Below are positions 19,389 to 28,275 of a DNA stretch of 64,000 nt, one piece after another. How positions within the stretch are numbered: position 1 is the stretch's first letter; the number at the start of each line of letters is the position of its first letter. The position numbers and the translations under genes are program-made. This DNA is from Maritimibacter sp. 55A14 (GTDB lineage: Bacteria > Pseudomonadota > Alphaproteobacteria > Rhodobacterales > Rhodobacteraceae). Location: assembly GCF_003122205.1 (NCBI RefSeq), contig NZ_QEYE01000015.1, forward strand, positions 1 through 64,000. The letters run 5' to 3'. The notes below the pieces were generated by a model. That model was not told where the DNA came from. It ran no database searches and saw nothing but the letters and a program-made list of their open reading frames with translations.

Positions 19389-19739
19389 TCAGATCCGCGG
19401 CTTCGGCGCAGCGGTGGCCGGATCGCCGGTATTGGGCGTGCCGCGCGGCTCGATCAGTAGAAGCTTTGCCTCGGTCTCGGCGCGGGGCCGGTGGCGAACG
19501 CCCGCGGGGACCACGAAAAGCTCGCCGGGGCCGAGCCTGTGGGTCGCGTCGGCCACATCCAGCAGCACCTCGCCTTCCAGAACCAGGAAGAAATCATCGG
19601 TGTCGGGATGTTCGTGAAACGGAAATTCCCCCTGGACCTTCACCACCATCACGTCATTGCCATTGAAATCCGCGACCACGCGGGGGCTCCGGTGGTCGTC
19701 GAACGCGGCCAGTTTGCGGGCCAGGTTCACTTTCTCCAT
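19389..19739 (-). CDS. small cupin-domain protein
   Basis: 116 residues forming one cupin barrel. The metal-binding motif 1 is FPFHEHPDTDDFFLVLEGEV (two His and a Glu) and motif 2 is the GPGELFVVPAGVRHRPRAE region. Such proteins may be dioxygenases, isomerases or ligand-binding modules; no substrate can be assigned. The start MEKVNLARK follows GAGGAAGAG; an upstream ATG gives extra residues that overlap the SDR gene. Order SDR, cupin, P1 peptidase on one strand suggests a small catabolic operon. Confidence 0.85.
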   Translation of the reverse strand: MEKVNLARKLAAFDDHRSPRVVADFNGNDVMVVKVQGEFPFHEHPDTDDFFLVLEGEVLLDVADATHRLGPGELFVVPAGVRHRPRAETEAKLLLIEPRGTPNTGDPATAAPKPRI

Positions 19740-19749
19740 GGTCTCTTCC

Positions 19750-20517
19750 TCATATGCAGCGCCCGCCGTCCACTTCCAGCACCGCACCGGTGATCATGGA
19801 TGCCTCGTCGGAGCACAGGAACACCGCCGCATTACCCATGTCGGCGGGGGTGGAAAAACGTCCGAGCGGGATCGTGGCGAGGAACTTCGCGCGCATCTGT
19901 GGCGTATCCTCGCCCAGGAATTGCGGCAGAAGCGGCGTGTCCCCGGCCACCGGGGCCAGTGCGTTGACGCGGATGCCCGCTTCCGCAAGCTCCACAGCCA
20001 TCGTCTTCGTTGCAGTGATCATCCAGCCCTTGGAGGCATTGTACCAGTTCAGCCCGGTGCGCGGGCTGATCCCGGCGGTCGAGGCCATGTTCAGGATCGC
20101 GCCGCCCCCCGTCGCCTTCATCGCCGGCACCAACGCCCGCGCGGCCAGGTAGACGGATTTGCAGTTCACCGCGAAGACCCGGTCGAAGGCGTCTTCGTCC
20201 ACCTCTTCCAGCGGGCCGCGGCGATGGGTGATCCCGGCATTGTTGACGAGGATATCCATCCGGTCCCAGGCCGCAAGCGCGGCACGCGCCAGTCCCGCCA
20301 TGCTTTCGCCATCGGCCACGTCTACCGTCTGCGCCCGCCCGCCGATCTCCGCCGCGACGGCGGCGGCAGATTCGGCGTCGATATCGGCCACCATGACACT
20401 TGCGCCCTCGGCCGCGAACTTGCTTGCGATCCCGGCGCCGAAACCCGACCCGCCGCCGGTCACGATCGCGGTCTTTCCGGCAAGCCGTCCTCTACGGGGG
20501 GCGCGGGTCTCAGTCAT
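19750..20517 (-). CDS. SDR-family oxidoreductase
   Basis: 255 residues, a canonical classical SDR: TGGGSGFG at about 20-27 binds NAD(P), NNAG is present, and the Ser-Tyr-Lys triad is in STAGISPRTGLNWYNASKGW. D45 in VADIDAES suggests NAD(H) preference. Best described as a 3-oxoacyl-ACP-reductase-like or sugar/alcohol dehydrogenase; the substrate is unknown. It is the first gene of the leftward SDR-cupin-P1 peptidase group and is divergent from the creatinase gene, with about 310 bases between them. Confidence 0.88.
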   Translation of the reverse strand: MTETRAPRRGRLAGKTAIVTGGGSGFGAGIASKFAAEGASVMVADIDAESAAAVAAEIGGRAQTVDVADGESMAGLARAALAAWDRMDILVNNAGITHRRGPLEEVDEDAFDRVFAVNCKSVYLAARALVPAMKATGGGAILNMASTAGISPRTGLNWYNASKGWMITATKTMAVELAEAGIRVNALAPVAGDTPLLPQFLGEDTPQMRAKFLATIPLGRFSTPADMGNAAVFLCSDEASMITGAVLEVDGGRCI

Positions 20518-20705
20518 CGTCGGTCACCTGCCAGGTCTCGGGGCTGAGCGTGGGTGTGGGCCCGCAGCGGGGAGGGTCCGGTGCCGAACCTAGCAGCAAC
20601 GCGCCGCTGCCGTCCATCTTATCGAACCTGGCCATGGTCCGCGTGGCGCATGTCGCAAACAGGCTTGCGCGCTTGTGCAGCCCGGTCTAGATCGGCCCCG
20701 AGCCT

Positions 20706-20739
20706 GTGGCGATGGCGTCGCCACACCGGACATGTCCGG
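20706..20739. promoter_or_regulatory. two adjacent palindromes upstream of the creatinase gene
   Basis: The 310-base gap 20518-20827 between the divergent SDR and creatinase genes holds no gene. It contains GTGGCGA-N5-TCGCCAC (20706-20724) followed one base later by the perfect 14-base palindrome CCGGACATGTCCGG (20726-20739), about 90 bases before the creatinase start. These look like operator sites for a repressor or activator; the regulator is not in the window. Confidence 0.4.
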
Positions 20740-20827
20740 CAGCTCGCGGGCCGCGCGCCCGCCTGCGTCCTGAACGCCGGGACCTCTTCAATGGGGCCCG
20801 GTGCGGCCTCGATACCGGAGGTCGAAC

Positions 20828-22042
20828 ATGACTGATACCCAACGTCCCGAATTCTACCGTTTCCACAATGGCGAGAAGGCCCCGCTGCCCTTCGAGGCCG
20901 TGGAATACGAGGCCCGTCTGGACGGGCTGCGCCGGATCATGCGGGCCGACGGGGTGGAGGCCGCAGTGTTCACCTCGATGCACAATATCGCCTTTTACTC
21001 GGGCTTTCTCTACTGTTCCTTCGGGCGGCCCTATGGCCTTGTAGTGACGGAAAGCGATTGCGTCACGATCAGCGCGGGCATCGACGCGGGCCAGCCCTGG
21101 CGGCGCTGCCACGGCGACAATCTCACCTATACCGACTGGGCGCGCGACAATTACTGGCGCGCGATCCGATCGGTCACGGGCGAGGGGCGCGTCGTGGGAT
21201 ATGAGGGCGATCATCTGACGCTGATGCAGCGCGACAAGCTGGAGGGTTTCCTGAAACCCGCCGCCATGCACGATCTGGCCCCGGCCACCATGCGCCAGCG
21301 AATGCGCAAATCCGAGGCCGAGATCGCGCTCATACGTGCCTGCGCGCAGGTGGCGGATGTGGGCGGCTATGCAATCCGCGACGCGGTCACGATCAGCGCG
21401 CGCGAGATCGACATCGCCATGGCCGGGCGCGACGCGATGGAACTGGAGATCGCGCTTCGCTTTCCCAATGCCGAATATCGCGACACGTGGGTCTGGTTCC
21501 AGTCCGGCATCAACACCGACGGCGCGCATAATCCGGTGACGGCGCGCAAGATCGAGCGCGGCGATATCCTGTCCCTCAACACCTTCCCGATGGTCTCGGG
21601 CTATTACGTGGCGCTCGAACGCACCATGTTCGCGGGTGAGGTGGACGCGGCCAGCCTGAAGATCTGGCAGGCCAATATCGCCGCCCATGAATACGGTATG
21701 TCGCTGCTGAAACCCGGTGTGAGTTGCGCCGAGGTGACGTATCGGATCAACGCCTTCCTCGCCGAACGCGACCTGCTGCAATACCGCACCTTCGGCTACG
21801 GCCATTCCTTCGGCATCCTCAGCCATTACTACGGCCGCGAGGCGGGGCTGGAACTGCGCGAGGATATCGACACGCTGCTGGAGCCCGGCATGGTCATCTC
21901 GATGGAGCCGATGCTGACGCTCGGCGCGGACCTGCCGGGCGCCGGCGGCTACCGCGAACACGATATCCTGGTGATCACTTCGGATGGCAACGAGAACATC
22001 ACCGGTTACCCCTACGGCTCCGGGTTCAACGTGGTTGGGTGA
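20828..22042 (+). CDS. creatinase (creatine amidinohydrolase), M24 pita-bread fold
   Basis: 404 residues, matching the 403-residue Pseudomonas putida creatinase very closely by eye. It hydrolyses creatine to sarcosine and urea. The catalytic histidine (H232 in P. putida) is H234 in SGINTDGAHNPVT, the binding glutamate is in YYVALERTMF (E264), and the C-terminal LSHYYGREAGLELREDIDT and SMEPML segments are conserved. The conventional M24 metal ligands are absent, as expected for creatinase. The start follows GGAGG by 6 bases. An intrinsic terminator lies at 22104-22129. No creatininase, urease or sarcosine oxidase gene is next to it; ectoine hydrolase is a less likely alternative. Confidence 0.92.
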   Translation: MTDTQRPEFYRFHNGEKAPLPFEAVEYEARLDGLRRIMRADGVEAAVFTSMHNIAFYSGFLYCSFGRPYGLVVTESDCVTISAGIDAGQPWRRCHGDNLTYTDWARDNYWRAIRSVTGEGRVVGYEGDHLTLMQRDKLEGFLKPAAMHDLAPATMRQRMRKSEAEIALIRACAQVADVGGYAIRDAVTISAREIDIAMAGRDAMELEIALRFPNAEYRDTWVWFQSGINTDGAHNPVTARKIERGDILSLNTFPMVSGYYVALERTMFAGEVDAASLKIWQANIAAHEYGMSLLKPGVSCAEVTYRINAFLAERDLLQYRTFGYGHSFGILSHYYGREAGLELREDIDTLLEPGMVISMEPMLTLGADLPGAGGYREHDILVITSDGNENITGYPYGSGFNVVG

Positions 22043-22103
22043 TCCACGGCGTGCGCGGGTCCCGCATGCGCTTAGGCGAAGCCTCGCTTGTGTGGTAAGA
22101 TAG

Positions 22104-22129
22104 CGGGCCGCCTTTGCCGCGGCCCGTTT
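22104..22129 (+). terminator. intrinsic terminator after the creatinase gene
   Basis: Perfect 8-bp stem CGGGCCGC / GCGGCCCG with a 7-base loop, followed by TTT and a pyrimidine-rich stretch, 62 bases after the creatinase stop. Confidence 0.65.
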
Positions 22130-22180
22130 CCCATTTCCGTTGTGTGGTTCTTTTCCAATCATCGAGAGAGCGAGGACGCC

Positions 22181-22471
22181 ATGTTTGCACGCGTAACCGA
22201 ATACCGCATGAAACCGGATTCAATCGAAGCTGCCGAAGCCCTGCTCAACAAGCTCAAGTCGCGGATCATGTCGATGAAGGGCATGCATCAGTTCATCAAC
22301 GTGATGGGCGAGGATGGCCGCGGCTATGTCGTGGCCCTCGTCGAGAGCAAGGAAACCTCCGACGCCAACCTGGAAACCGTCCGGGCCATCTGGGGAGAGT
22401 TCGCCGACATGCTGGCGGAACCCCCGAAGCCTGCAGGCTTTCATGTGCTGATGAACGAGACGCGGGCCTGA
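22181..22471 (+). CDS. small dimeric alpha-beta-barrel-like protein (ABM-type), function unknown
   Basis: 96 residues beginning [21 protein letters not shown]. The pattern of a short beta strand, a long helix, [27 protein letters not shown] and a second helix fits the ferredoxin-like fold of antibiotic-biosynthesis-monooxygenase/stress-responsive proteins. No catalytic residues can be identified. ATG 22181 is chosen because GAGGA lies 5 bases upstream; the frame is open further back into the terminator region. The gene stands between the creatinase terminator and panB, 82 bases before the latter. Confidence 0.75.
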   Translation: MFARVTEYRMKPDSIEAAEALLNKLKSRIMSMKGMHQFINVMGEDGRGYVVALVESKETSDANLETVRAIWGEFADMLAEPPKPAGFHVLMNETRA

Positions 22472-22553
22472 CCAATCCCGCGCTGGGCTCTGGTTTCTTC
22501 TGCGCCGCGGCGTTAAAAGGGCGGTAAGCAGACGCATGCCCCGGAGCCTTTCC

Positions 22554-23390
22554 ATGAGCGTATCGAAGAGCCTGCGCGCGCCGACCCCGGCGGACATTCT
22601 CGCCCGCAAGGGCGGCGACCCCCTGGTGGTGCTGACCGCCTATACCACGCCGATCGCGCGGCTGGTGGACCCGCATTGCGACATCGTGCTGGTGGGCGAC
22701 AGCCTGGGCATGGTCGTGCACGGGATGGACAGCACGCTGGGCGTGACGATGGAAATGATGATCCTGCACGGCCAGGCCGCCGCGCGCGGGACGAAATCGG
22801 CGATGCTGGTCATCGACATGCCGTTCGGCAGCTACGAGGAAAGCCCCGAGCAGGCCTTCGCCAATGCCGCCGAAGTGATGCGGCAGACCGGCTGCGCCGC
22901 GGTCAAGCTCGAAGGCGGGCAGCACATGGCCGACACGATCCGTTTCCTGACCGCCCGTGGTGTGCCGGTGATGGCGCATGTGGGGCTCACCCCGCAGGCC
23001 ATCAACACGCTGGGCGGCTACAAGGTGCAGGGCCGCGACGCGGATGCCGCGCGCGTGCTGGAGGATGCCCGCGCCGTGGCTGCCGCCGGCGCCTTCTCGG
23101 TGGTGCTGGAGAAAGTCACCGCGCCGCTGGCCACCGAGATCACCCGCGCCATCGCCATCCCCACGATCGGCATCGGCGCCTCGGTCGATTGCGACGGGCA
23201 GGTTCTGGTGGTCGATGACATGCTGGGGCTCTTCACCGAGTTCAAGCCGAAATTCGCCAAGCGCTACGCTGAACTGGGCGATCACGCCTCCGACGCCATC
23301 GCGCGCTACGCCGCCGAGGTGCGCGCCCGCACCTTCCCCGCGCCGGAGCATGTCTACGGCCTCGAGACGTCCGGGGCGCCGAAGCCGTGA
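22554..23390 (+). CDS. panB: 3-methyl-2-oxobutanoate hydroxymethyltransferase
   Basis: 278 residues, normal length. Transfers a hydroxymethyl group from methylene-THF to alpha-ketoisovalerate, giving ketopantoate, the first step of pantothenate synthesis. Conserved segments include [13 protein letters not shown] (metal-binding Asp), the [11 protein letters not shown] loop, VKLEGG, and [12 protein letters not shown] 22554 ([11 protein letters not shown]) has GGAG eight bases upstream; ATG 22536 is the alternative. It overlaps panC by 4 bases (GTGA), so the two steps are translationally coupled. Confidence 0.97.
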   Translation: MSVSKSLRAPTPADILARKGGDPLVVLTAYTTPIARLVDPHCDIVLVGDSLGMVVHGMDSTLGVTMEMMILHGQAAARGTKSAMLVIDMPFGSYEESPEQAFANAAEVMRQTGCAAVKLEGGQHMADTIRFLTARGVPVMAHVGLTPQAINTLGGYKVQGRDADAARVLEDARAVAAAGAFSVVLEKVTAPLATEITRAIAIPTIGIGASVDCDGQVLVVDDMLGLFTEFKPKFAKRYAELGDHASDAIARYAAEVRARTFPAPEHVYGLETSGAPKP

Positions 23391-24241
23391 GCGTGCCGAT
23401 CGAGCGCAGTCGCGCGCGCCTCAGGGCGGCGGTCGCGGGCTGGAAGGCTGCGGGCGCGCGGGTCGGCGTGGTGCCCACGATGGGGGCGCTCCATGCCGGT
23501 CACATAAGCCTGGTGGAGGCCGCCCGCGCGGCCTGCGACCGGGTTGTCGTGACGCTCTTCATCAATCCCCGGCAGTTCAACAACCCCGCCGACCTGGAAA
23601 GCTATCCGCGCACCGAGGTCTCCGATGCCGCCAAGCTGGCGCCGCTCGGGGTCGATCTGCTCTATGTCCCCGACCCCGACCAGATCTATCCCGAGGGCTT
23701 CGCCACGAATGTCTCTGTGGGGGGGATCAGCGACGGGCTGTGCGGTGCGCACCGGCCCGGCCATTTCGACGGGGTGGCCACGGTCGTCACCAAGCTCCTG
23801 TTGCAAACCGGGGCCGAGCGCGCCTTTTTCGGCGAGAAGGACTACCAGCAACTCCTGATCGTGCGCCGGCTGGTGCGCGACCTGGACATTCCCTGCACGA
23901 TCACCGGCTGTCCGACGGTGCGTGAGCCCGACGGTCTGGCGCTGTCATCGCGCAACGCGCGCCTCGACGCGACCGCGCGCGCCATCGCGCCGGCGCTCAA
24001 CTGCGCCATGCTTGGCGCGGCGGCGGCGCTGGCACAGGGCGCAGCCGCGGCGCCCGCGCTCGCGGCCGCCCGCCAGGACATCCGCGCCGCCGGCTTCGAC
24101 GAGGTGGAATATCTGGAGCTGCGCGATGCCGCCACGCTCGCCCCCGTCGAAACCGCCGACCGGCCCGCCCGGCTCCTCGCCGCCGCCTGGGTGGGCGGGG
24201 TACGGCTCATCGACAATATCGCCGTGCCGCCGGACACCTGA
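23387..24241 (+). CDS. panC: pantothenate synthetase
   Basis: 284 residues. Ligates pantoate and beta-alanine with ATP to give pantothenate. The adenylation motifs are complete: [16 protein letters not shown] (HIGH-like, with Met and His ligands), [29 protein letters not shown] and the SSRN loop in [10 protein letters not shown]. It starts at a GTG that overlaps the panB stop. The stop at 24241 directly abuts a copy of the dispersed repeat, and the next gene is convergent 61 bases away. Confidence 0.97.
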   Translation: MSVPIERSRARLRAAVAGWKAAGARVGVVPTMGALHAGHISLVEAARAACDRVVVTLFINPRQFNNPADLESYPRTEVSDAAKLAPLGVDLLYVPDPDQIYPEGFATNVSVGGISDGLCGAHRPGHFDGVATVVTKLLLQTGAERAFFGEKDYQQLLIVRRLVRDLDIPCTITGCPTVREPDGLALSSRNARLDATARAIAPALNCAMLGAAAALAQGAAAAPALAAARQDIRAAGFDEVEYLELRDAATLAPVETADRPARLLAAAWVGGVRLIDNIAVPPDT

Positions 24242-24247
24242 CCTCCC

Positions 24248-24268
24248 TTCATCTTTCCAAAAATACTC
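24248..24268 (-). repeat. dispersed intergenic repeat, copy 2
   Basis: On the minus strand this reads GAGTATTTTTGGAAAGATGA followed by A. It is the same string as copy 3 at 51531-51552 apart from one inserted base. It fills the short gap between the convergent panC and M20 genes. Confidence 0.6.
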
Positions 24269-24302
24269 AAACCCGCGGCCGCCTCCCGCGCGACGGGGAG
24301 GA

Positions 24303-25592
24303 TCAGCGCACGAGCAGTTCCGCCAGCGTCAGCGCCATGACCCCGGCGCTGTCGACCATGTCGTCGATGCCGACCCATTCGTCGGGCTGATGCGCGAGGT
24401 CGAGGATGCCCGGCCCGTAGGCGATGCAATTATGCATCCGCCCGATCCGGTCGATGTGCTTCTGGTCATAGGTGCCGGGCGAGACCACGTATTCGGGCGC
24501 GCGCGCCAGAACCCGCTCGATCGCGGCGGCCACGCTTGTCACGATCGGTGCCTCGCGCGCGGTCATGCTGGGCAGCACCTCGAACATGTCCCGGATCTCG
24601 TAGGAAAAGTCGGGTCGCTCGGCTTTCACATGCTCCATCATGGCGGCGATCTCGGCCTTGACGGTGGCGATATCCTCCTCGATCAGGAAGCGCCGGTCGA
24701 TCACGATGCGGCAGCGGTCGGGCACGCAGGGCGCCGGGAAGCCGTCATAGCCCGGTTCCGGTTCCGGCTCGCCGCCATGGATCGAGTTGATGTTGAGCGT
24801 GGAGTGCCGCGCGCCCTCGGGCACCACCGGCATCGCCGTGCGGCGCGAAGCCAGGAGCGGCATGAGGTGGCGCTCGATCTCCTCCAGGACGGCGCCCATG
24901 TGGCGCACCGCGCAATCGCCCAGGAACGGCATCGAGCCATGCGCGATCCGGCCCTGCGTCTCGATCTCGGCCCACCAGACGCCGCGATGCCCCAGGCAGA
25001 TGCGATCCTTGCCCAGCGGTTCGGGGATGATGACATGCTGCACGCGCTCCGGTGTGAAATAGCCTTTCTCGGCCAGCCAGGCGACACCGCCATAGCCCCC
25101 CGATTCCTCGTCCGCCGTTCCCGATATCTCGATCGCGCCTGCGAAATCCGGGTGCCGCGCCAGGAAGGACTCGGCCGCCACGATGGAGGCGGCGAGCCCG
25201 CCCTTCATGTCGCAGGCACCGCGGCCGTAGACGCGGCCGTCCCTGAGTTCGCCGCCGAAGGGATCGACGCTCCAGCCGTGGCCGACCTCCACCACATCGG
25301 TATGACTGTTGAAATGCACGCAGTCGCCGGGTCGCGCGCCGTCGCGCCGGGCGATGATGTTCCAGCGCGGGTGGCGGTCGCTGTCGGCGCGCGCGCCGGT
25401 GGCGCGGACAAGTTCGGTCTTGAAGCCCGCGCGCCGCAGCCGCGCATCCAGATATTCGCAAATATCGCGATAATGCCGCCCCGGCGGGTTCAAAGTGGGG
25501 ATGCGGATCAGTTCCTGCGTGAGCGTCACCAGATCGTCGCGCCGCCGCGCGATCTCGGCCAGGAGCGGGTCTTGGGGTCTGTCGGCATCCAT
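24303..25592 (-). CDS. M20-family amidohydrolase (ArgE/DapE/succinyl-diaminopimelate desuccinylase-like)
   Basis: 429 residues. The di-zinc centre of M20 peptidases is readable: HFNSHTDVV (first His with the following Asp), YGRGACDMKGGLAA (bridging Asp), GTADEESGG (catalytic Glu and ligand Glu), and a late His in CIAYGPGILDLAHQPDEW. A dimerisation lid domain interrupts the catalytic domain (about 200-310). Members release acyl or carbamoyl groups from amino acids; acetylornithine deacetylase is the usual label but the substrate is not certain here. It is monocistronic in appearance and divergent from the DUF1523 gene. Confidence 0.88.
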   Translation of the reverse strand: MDADRPQDPLLAEIARRRDDLVTLTQELIRIPTLNPPGRHYRDICEYLDARLRRAGFKTELVRATGARADSDRHPRWNIIARRDGARPGDCVHFNSHTDVVEVGHGWSVDPFGGELRDGRVYGRGACDMKGGLAASIVAAESFLARHPDFAGAIEISGTADEESGGYGGVAWLAEKGYFTPERVQHVIIPEPLGKDRICLGHRGVWWAEIETQGRIAHGSMPFLGDCAVRHMGAVLEEIERHLMPLLASRRTAMPVVPEGARHSTLNINSIHGGEPEPEPGYDGFPAPCVPDRCRIVIDRRFLIEEDIATVKAEIAAMMEHVKAERPDFSYEIRDMFEVLPSMTAREAPIVTSVAAAIERVLARAPEYVVSPGTYDQKHIDRIGRMHNCIAYGPGILDLAHQPDEWVGIDDMVDSAGVMALTLAELLVR

Positions 25593-25722
25593 GGTCCGAA
25601 CCTAGCCCCGCGCCCGTCCTGCGACAATCGCCTTCTTCCCGATCGCCGCGCCGACCCCATATCGCCCACTGGCGGAGATGCGGGCGCTCTGGTATCGAAC
25701 GCGGCAAGGCATGGAGGCGTCG

Positions 25723-26313
25723 ATGCGTTACGTGAAATTCGGAATATCCGCGGTCCTGATCCTGATCGTGGCAGGCTTCCTGCATTACATCCTGCCGCAG
25801 CGCGACGTGGTGCAGATCGTCGGCACCGATGTCATCCGCCGCGACGTGGAAAGCTCAGATGGGCGGATCCTCTCGCAGGACGTGCGCTACATCAACGCGC
25901 GCACCGATGGCGGCGAGAGCCGCGAGTACCGCAACGAGGATACCGGCTGGGGTTTTCCCTTCTACTTCAAGTTCGACAGCGGCAAGCTGGCCGCCGAGGC
26001 GCAATCCATGGCCAAGGATGACGGCTGGGTTGCCGTGACCCATTACGGCTGGCGCATCACCTTCCTGTCGATGTACCCGAACGCGGTGAAGCTCAAACCG
26101 GTGGCCGGGCCGGATGTCCGGCTGATCCCGTGGTTCAACATCGTCTTCCTGATCGTTCTGGCGGCGGCGATCTTCGCGATCTGGCGGCGCATCCAGCGTT
26201 TCCGCGAGAACCGGATCGACCCGGTTCTCGATGATCTCGACCGAAGCTGGGACGAGACCACGGAAAGCGCGAGCGGATTCTGGCAACGGCTCAGGGACCG
26301 TTTCCGCAGGTAG
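25723..26313 (+). CDS. DUF1523-family membrane protein
   Basis: 196 residues. One membrane helix at the N-terminus (FGISAVLILIVAGFLHYIL, about 5-24) and one near 145-165 (PWFNIVFLIVLAAAIFAIW) flank a roughly 120-residue domain that should be periplasmic. Phrases such as LHYILPQRDVVQIVGTDV, YRNEDTGWGFPFYFKFD, and WVAVTHYGWR are what I remember of the DUF1523 family, seen mostly in Rhodobacteraceae. Its function is unknown. ATG 25723 follows GGAGG; an upstream in-frame start gives a non-conserved extension. The C-terminus is charged and cytoplasmic. Confidence 0.8.
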   Translation: MRYVKFGISAVLILIVAGFLHYILPQRDVVQIVGTDVIRRDVESSDGRILSQDVRYINARTDGGESREYRNEDTGWGFPFYFKFDSGKLAAEAQSMAKDDGWVAVTHYGWRITFLSMYPNAVKLKPVAGPDVRLIPWFNIVFLIVLAAAIFAIWRRIQRFRENRIDPVLDDLDRSWDETTESASGFWQRLRDRFRR

Positions 26314-26325
26314 CGGTGCGCGGGC

Positions 26326-28275
26326 TCAGCCGCCCGGCAGCCAGAGGCGCTGCCGCCGGTTGGCGCGGCGCATGAGTTCCGCGTCATCGCGTAGCGCACT
26401 GGCATCGGCGCACCAGGTTGCGCACTCCCGCGTCTGAGCGTCAGCGTCGGGACAGAAGCACCAGAGCGCATCGAGCCCCCGCGCGGCGGCAAGCCGTCCG
26501 GGCGTAAGCGGCAGGAGCTGGACCAGCCCCTCGGGCAGCCCTCTCATAATGGCGCTGGACAAGGCCTGCGGACCCTCACTGCTGACCGAGACGACCAGCC
26601 CGTTACCGCAGCCCGCCGCGATGGCGACCAGACTTGCGATATCTGCCGCGCTCGTGTCCGATCCCAGGATCGCGCCGATCACCCCATGCGGCCGCGCGAT
26701 CTCCAGTGCCAGCCCCCCGCCGGGCGCAAGCAGGGCCGCGGAGGGCGGCATGGTGGCCAGAGCCGCGCCCGCGCAAAGCCGCGCGGCGGCGTCGGGGTCG
26801 GACGCGGCGAGTGCCTCGGCGCAGGCGGCCAGCCGGTCGGCGCGCGCCCCGGCATCGAGCGCCGCCCAGCCGGGCTGCGCCGCACGGGCGGCCGCACTCG
26901 CAGCGGCCCCGTCCCCGGTTCCCGCCGCGGGTGGGCCGCTCGGGACATCGGGCATCCCGTCGGGCCGGGTGAAGGCGGCCGGCTCCTCCGGCATGATCGA
27001 CCCCAGGCCGTCATTCACCACGACCTTCCGTGCGGCCAGCGCCAGCGCGGTCGTCTGCGCGGTGGCGCCGCATTCGCTCCAGACCCAGGCGTTGCGCGCA
27101 GGCTGCATCCCGCCTGCCAGCGCGATGGCCTCGCCAAGGGTGCGGAACGTCATGCTGCGCAGCACCGGCCCCCGGATGCCGGACTGCATCGCGGCGGCGG
27201 CGGGCGCGAGCCCCGTCAGCAGCACCGGGGCGTGGTAGCGGCCTGTTTCGGGCAGGGGCAGGGCGGCCCGATACACCTCCGCGCCCTCGTCACGGGCCAC
27301 ATCGCAGAACTCGTCGAGCGCTCCGGCATGTGCCAGCGGGCCGAGATCCGTGCCTTGATCCAGCGGATCGCCGGGGCAGAGCCGCGCCATCCGGTCGCGG
27401 AGGCGGCTGTGAAACGCCTCTGCCACGCCCTCCTGCACCAGGAGCCGCGTCGCGTCCGCCGCCTTCTGTCCGCCCGTGGCCCAAAGCGTGTCGTCGAGCG
27501 CGGCCACGGCGCTGTCCAGATCGGCATCGGCATGGACGATGGTCAGCCCGGAGGCCGGGCCGGGGGCGGGCGTGTCCGGGCAGATCACGCCCTCCGCCGT
27601 CGCCAGCGCGTCGGCCTCGCAGCAGAGGACGCAGAAGACCCCGCCCGGCAGCCCCGCCGCGCGGGCGAGCCCGGCGACGCAGAACGCGGCCAGTGCGGCG
27701 CCCGGCGGCGTGTGCAGGACCGCCGCATTGCCTGCCGCGAGCGCGGGCGCGGCGCGTGCCAGCCAGTCCTCCGGGCCGTCGAGCGGGTCGGAGAGCAGCC
27801 CGACCACGCCGAGCGCCTGCCGGCCGGTCCCCGGTGCCCGCCCGCCTTCGGCGGCGCGCGCGGCGGCGTGCAGATGATCCAGCGCGCGAGGCAGGTCGCG
27901 GCCCCGCGTCACACGCCAGGGCAGGCCGGTCTCCAGGCTGCGGAGCACTGCCAGCAAATCGAGCTCCGCCTTGAGCGCCGCGCCGAAGGCCCGCAGCGCC
28001 CCGGCCCGCGCGAAGCCCGGCAGCGCCGCCCAGCCCGCCTGCGCGCCGCGTGCCCCGGCGATGGCGTTGGCGATGTCGGACGCTCCGGCTTGCGTGATCC
28101 GCGCCAGCACCACGCCGGTTGCGGGATTGGCGATCTCCACCGCCGCGCCGCCGCCCGCGCACGGCCCTTCCACCGTCACCATGCCCAGCTGTCCGGCATG
28201 GTCCGCCAGCCAGCCAATGGCGGGCTTTGCGCCGACGGGGTGCGTGCCCCTTTCCAGTCTCTCCATCCCGGTCAT
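26326..28275 (-). CDS. aldehyde dehydrogenase-family protein, catalytic residues lost (tandem-ALDH type, shortened)
   Basis: 649 residues starting MTGMERLERG. The layout follows the roughly 780-residue double-ALDH proteins that sit next to deoC in Rhodobacteraceae: a first ALDH region (about 45-400) and a second, truncated one (about 430-649, ending RRQRLWLPGG). In the first region the catalytic cysteine position in GQxC reads GQKA (A272), the ELGGK glutamate segment reads PGPASGL, the WNFP asparagine is gone, and the NAD-binding KPAE reads HTPP. It should therefore not oxidise aldehydes by the normal mechanism. It overlaps deoC by 4 bases (ATGA). It may be a structural partner or a decaying gene; the intact frame and coupling favour a retained protein. 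Confidence 0.8.
   Translation of the reverse strand: MTGMERLERGTHPVGAKPAIGWLADHAGQLGMVTVEGPCAGGGAAVEIANPATGVVLARITQAGASDIANAIAGARGAQAGWAALPGFARAGALRAFGAALKAELDLLAVLRSLETGLPWRVTRGRDLPRALDHLHAAARAAEGGRAPGTGRQALGVVGLLSDPLDGPEDWLARAAPALAAGNAAVLHTPPGAALAAFCVAGLARAAGLPGGVFCVLCCEADALATAEGVICPDTPAPGPASGLTIVHADADLDSAVAALDDTLWATGGQKAADATRLLVQEGVAEAFHSRLRDRMARLCPGDPLDQGTDLGPLAHAGALDEFCDVARDEGAEVYRAALPLPETGRYHAPVLLTGLAPAAAAMQSGIRGPVLRSMTFRTLGEAIALAGGMQPARNAWVWSECGATAQTTALALAARKVVVNDGLGSIMPEEPAAFTRPDGMPDVPSGPPAAGTGDGAAASAAARAAQPGWAALDAGARADRLAACAEALAASDPDAAARLCAGAALATMPPSAALLAPGGGLALEIARPHGVIGAILGSDTSAADIASLVAIAAGCGNGLVVSVSSEGPQALSSAIMRGLPEGLVQLLPLTPGRLAAARGLDALWCFCPDADAQTRECATWCADASALRDDAELMRRANRRQRLWLPGG

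Noticed and set aside
20687-22162. 491-residue ORF antisense to creatinase
   Set aside because: Low-complexity shadow composition; the plus-strand frame carries all creatinase motifs.
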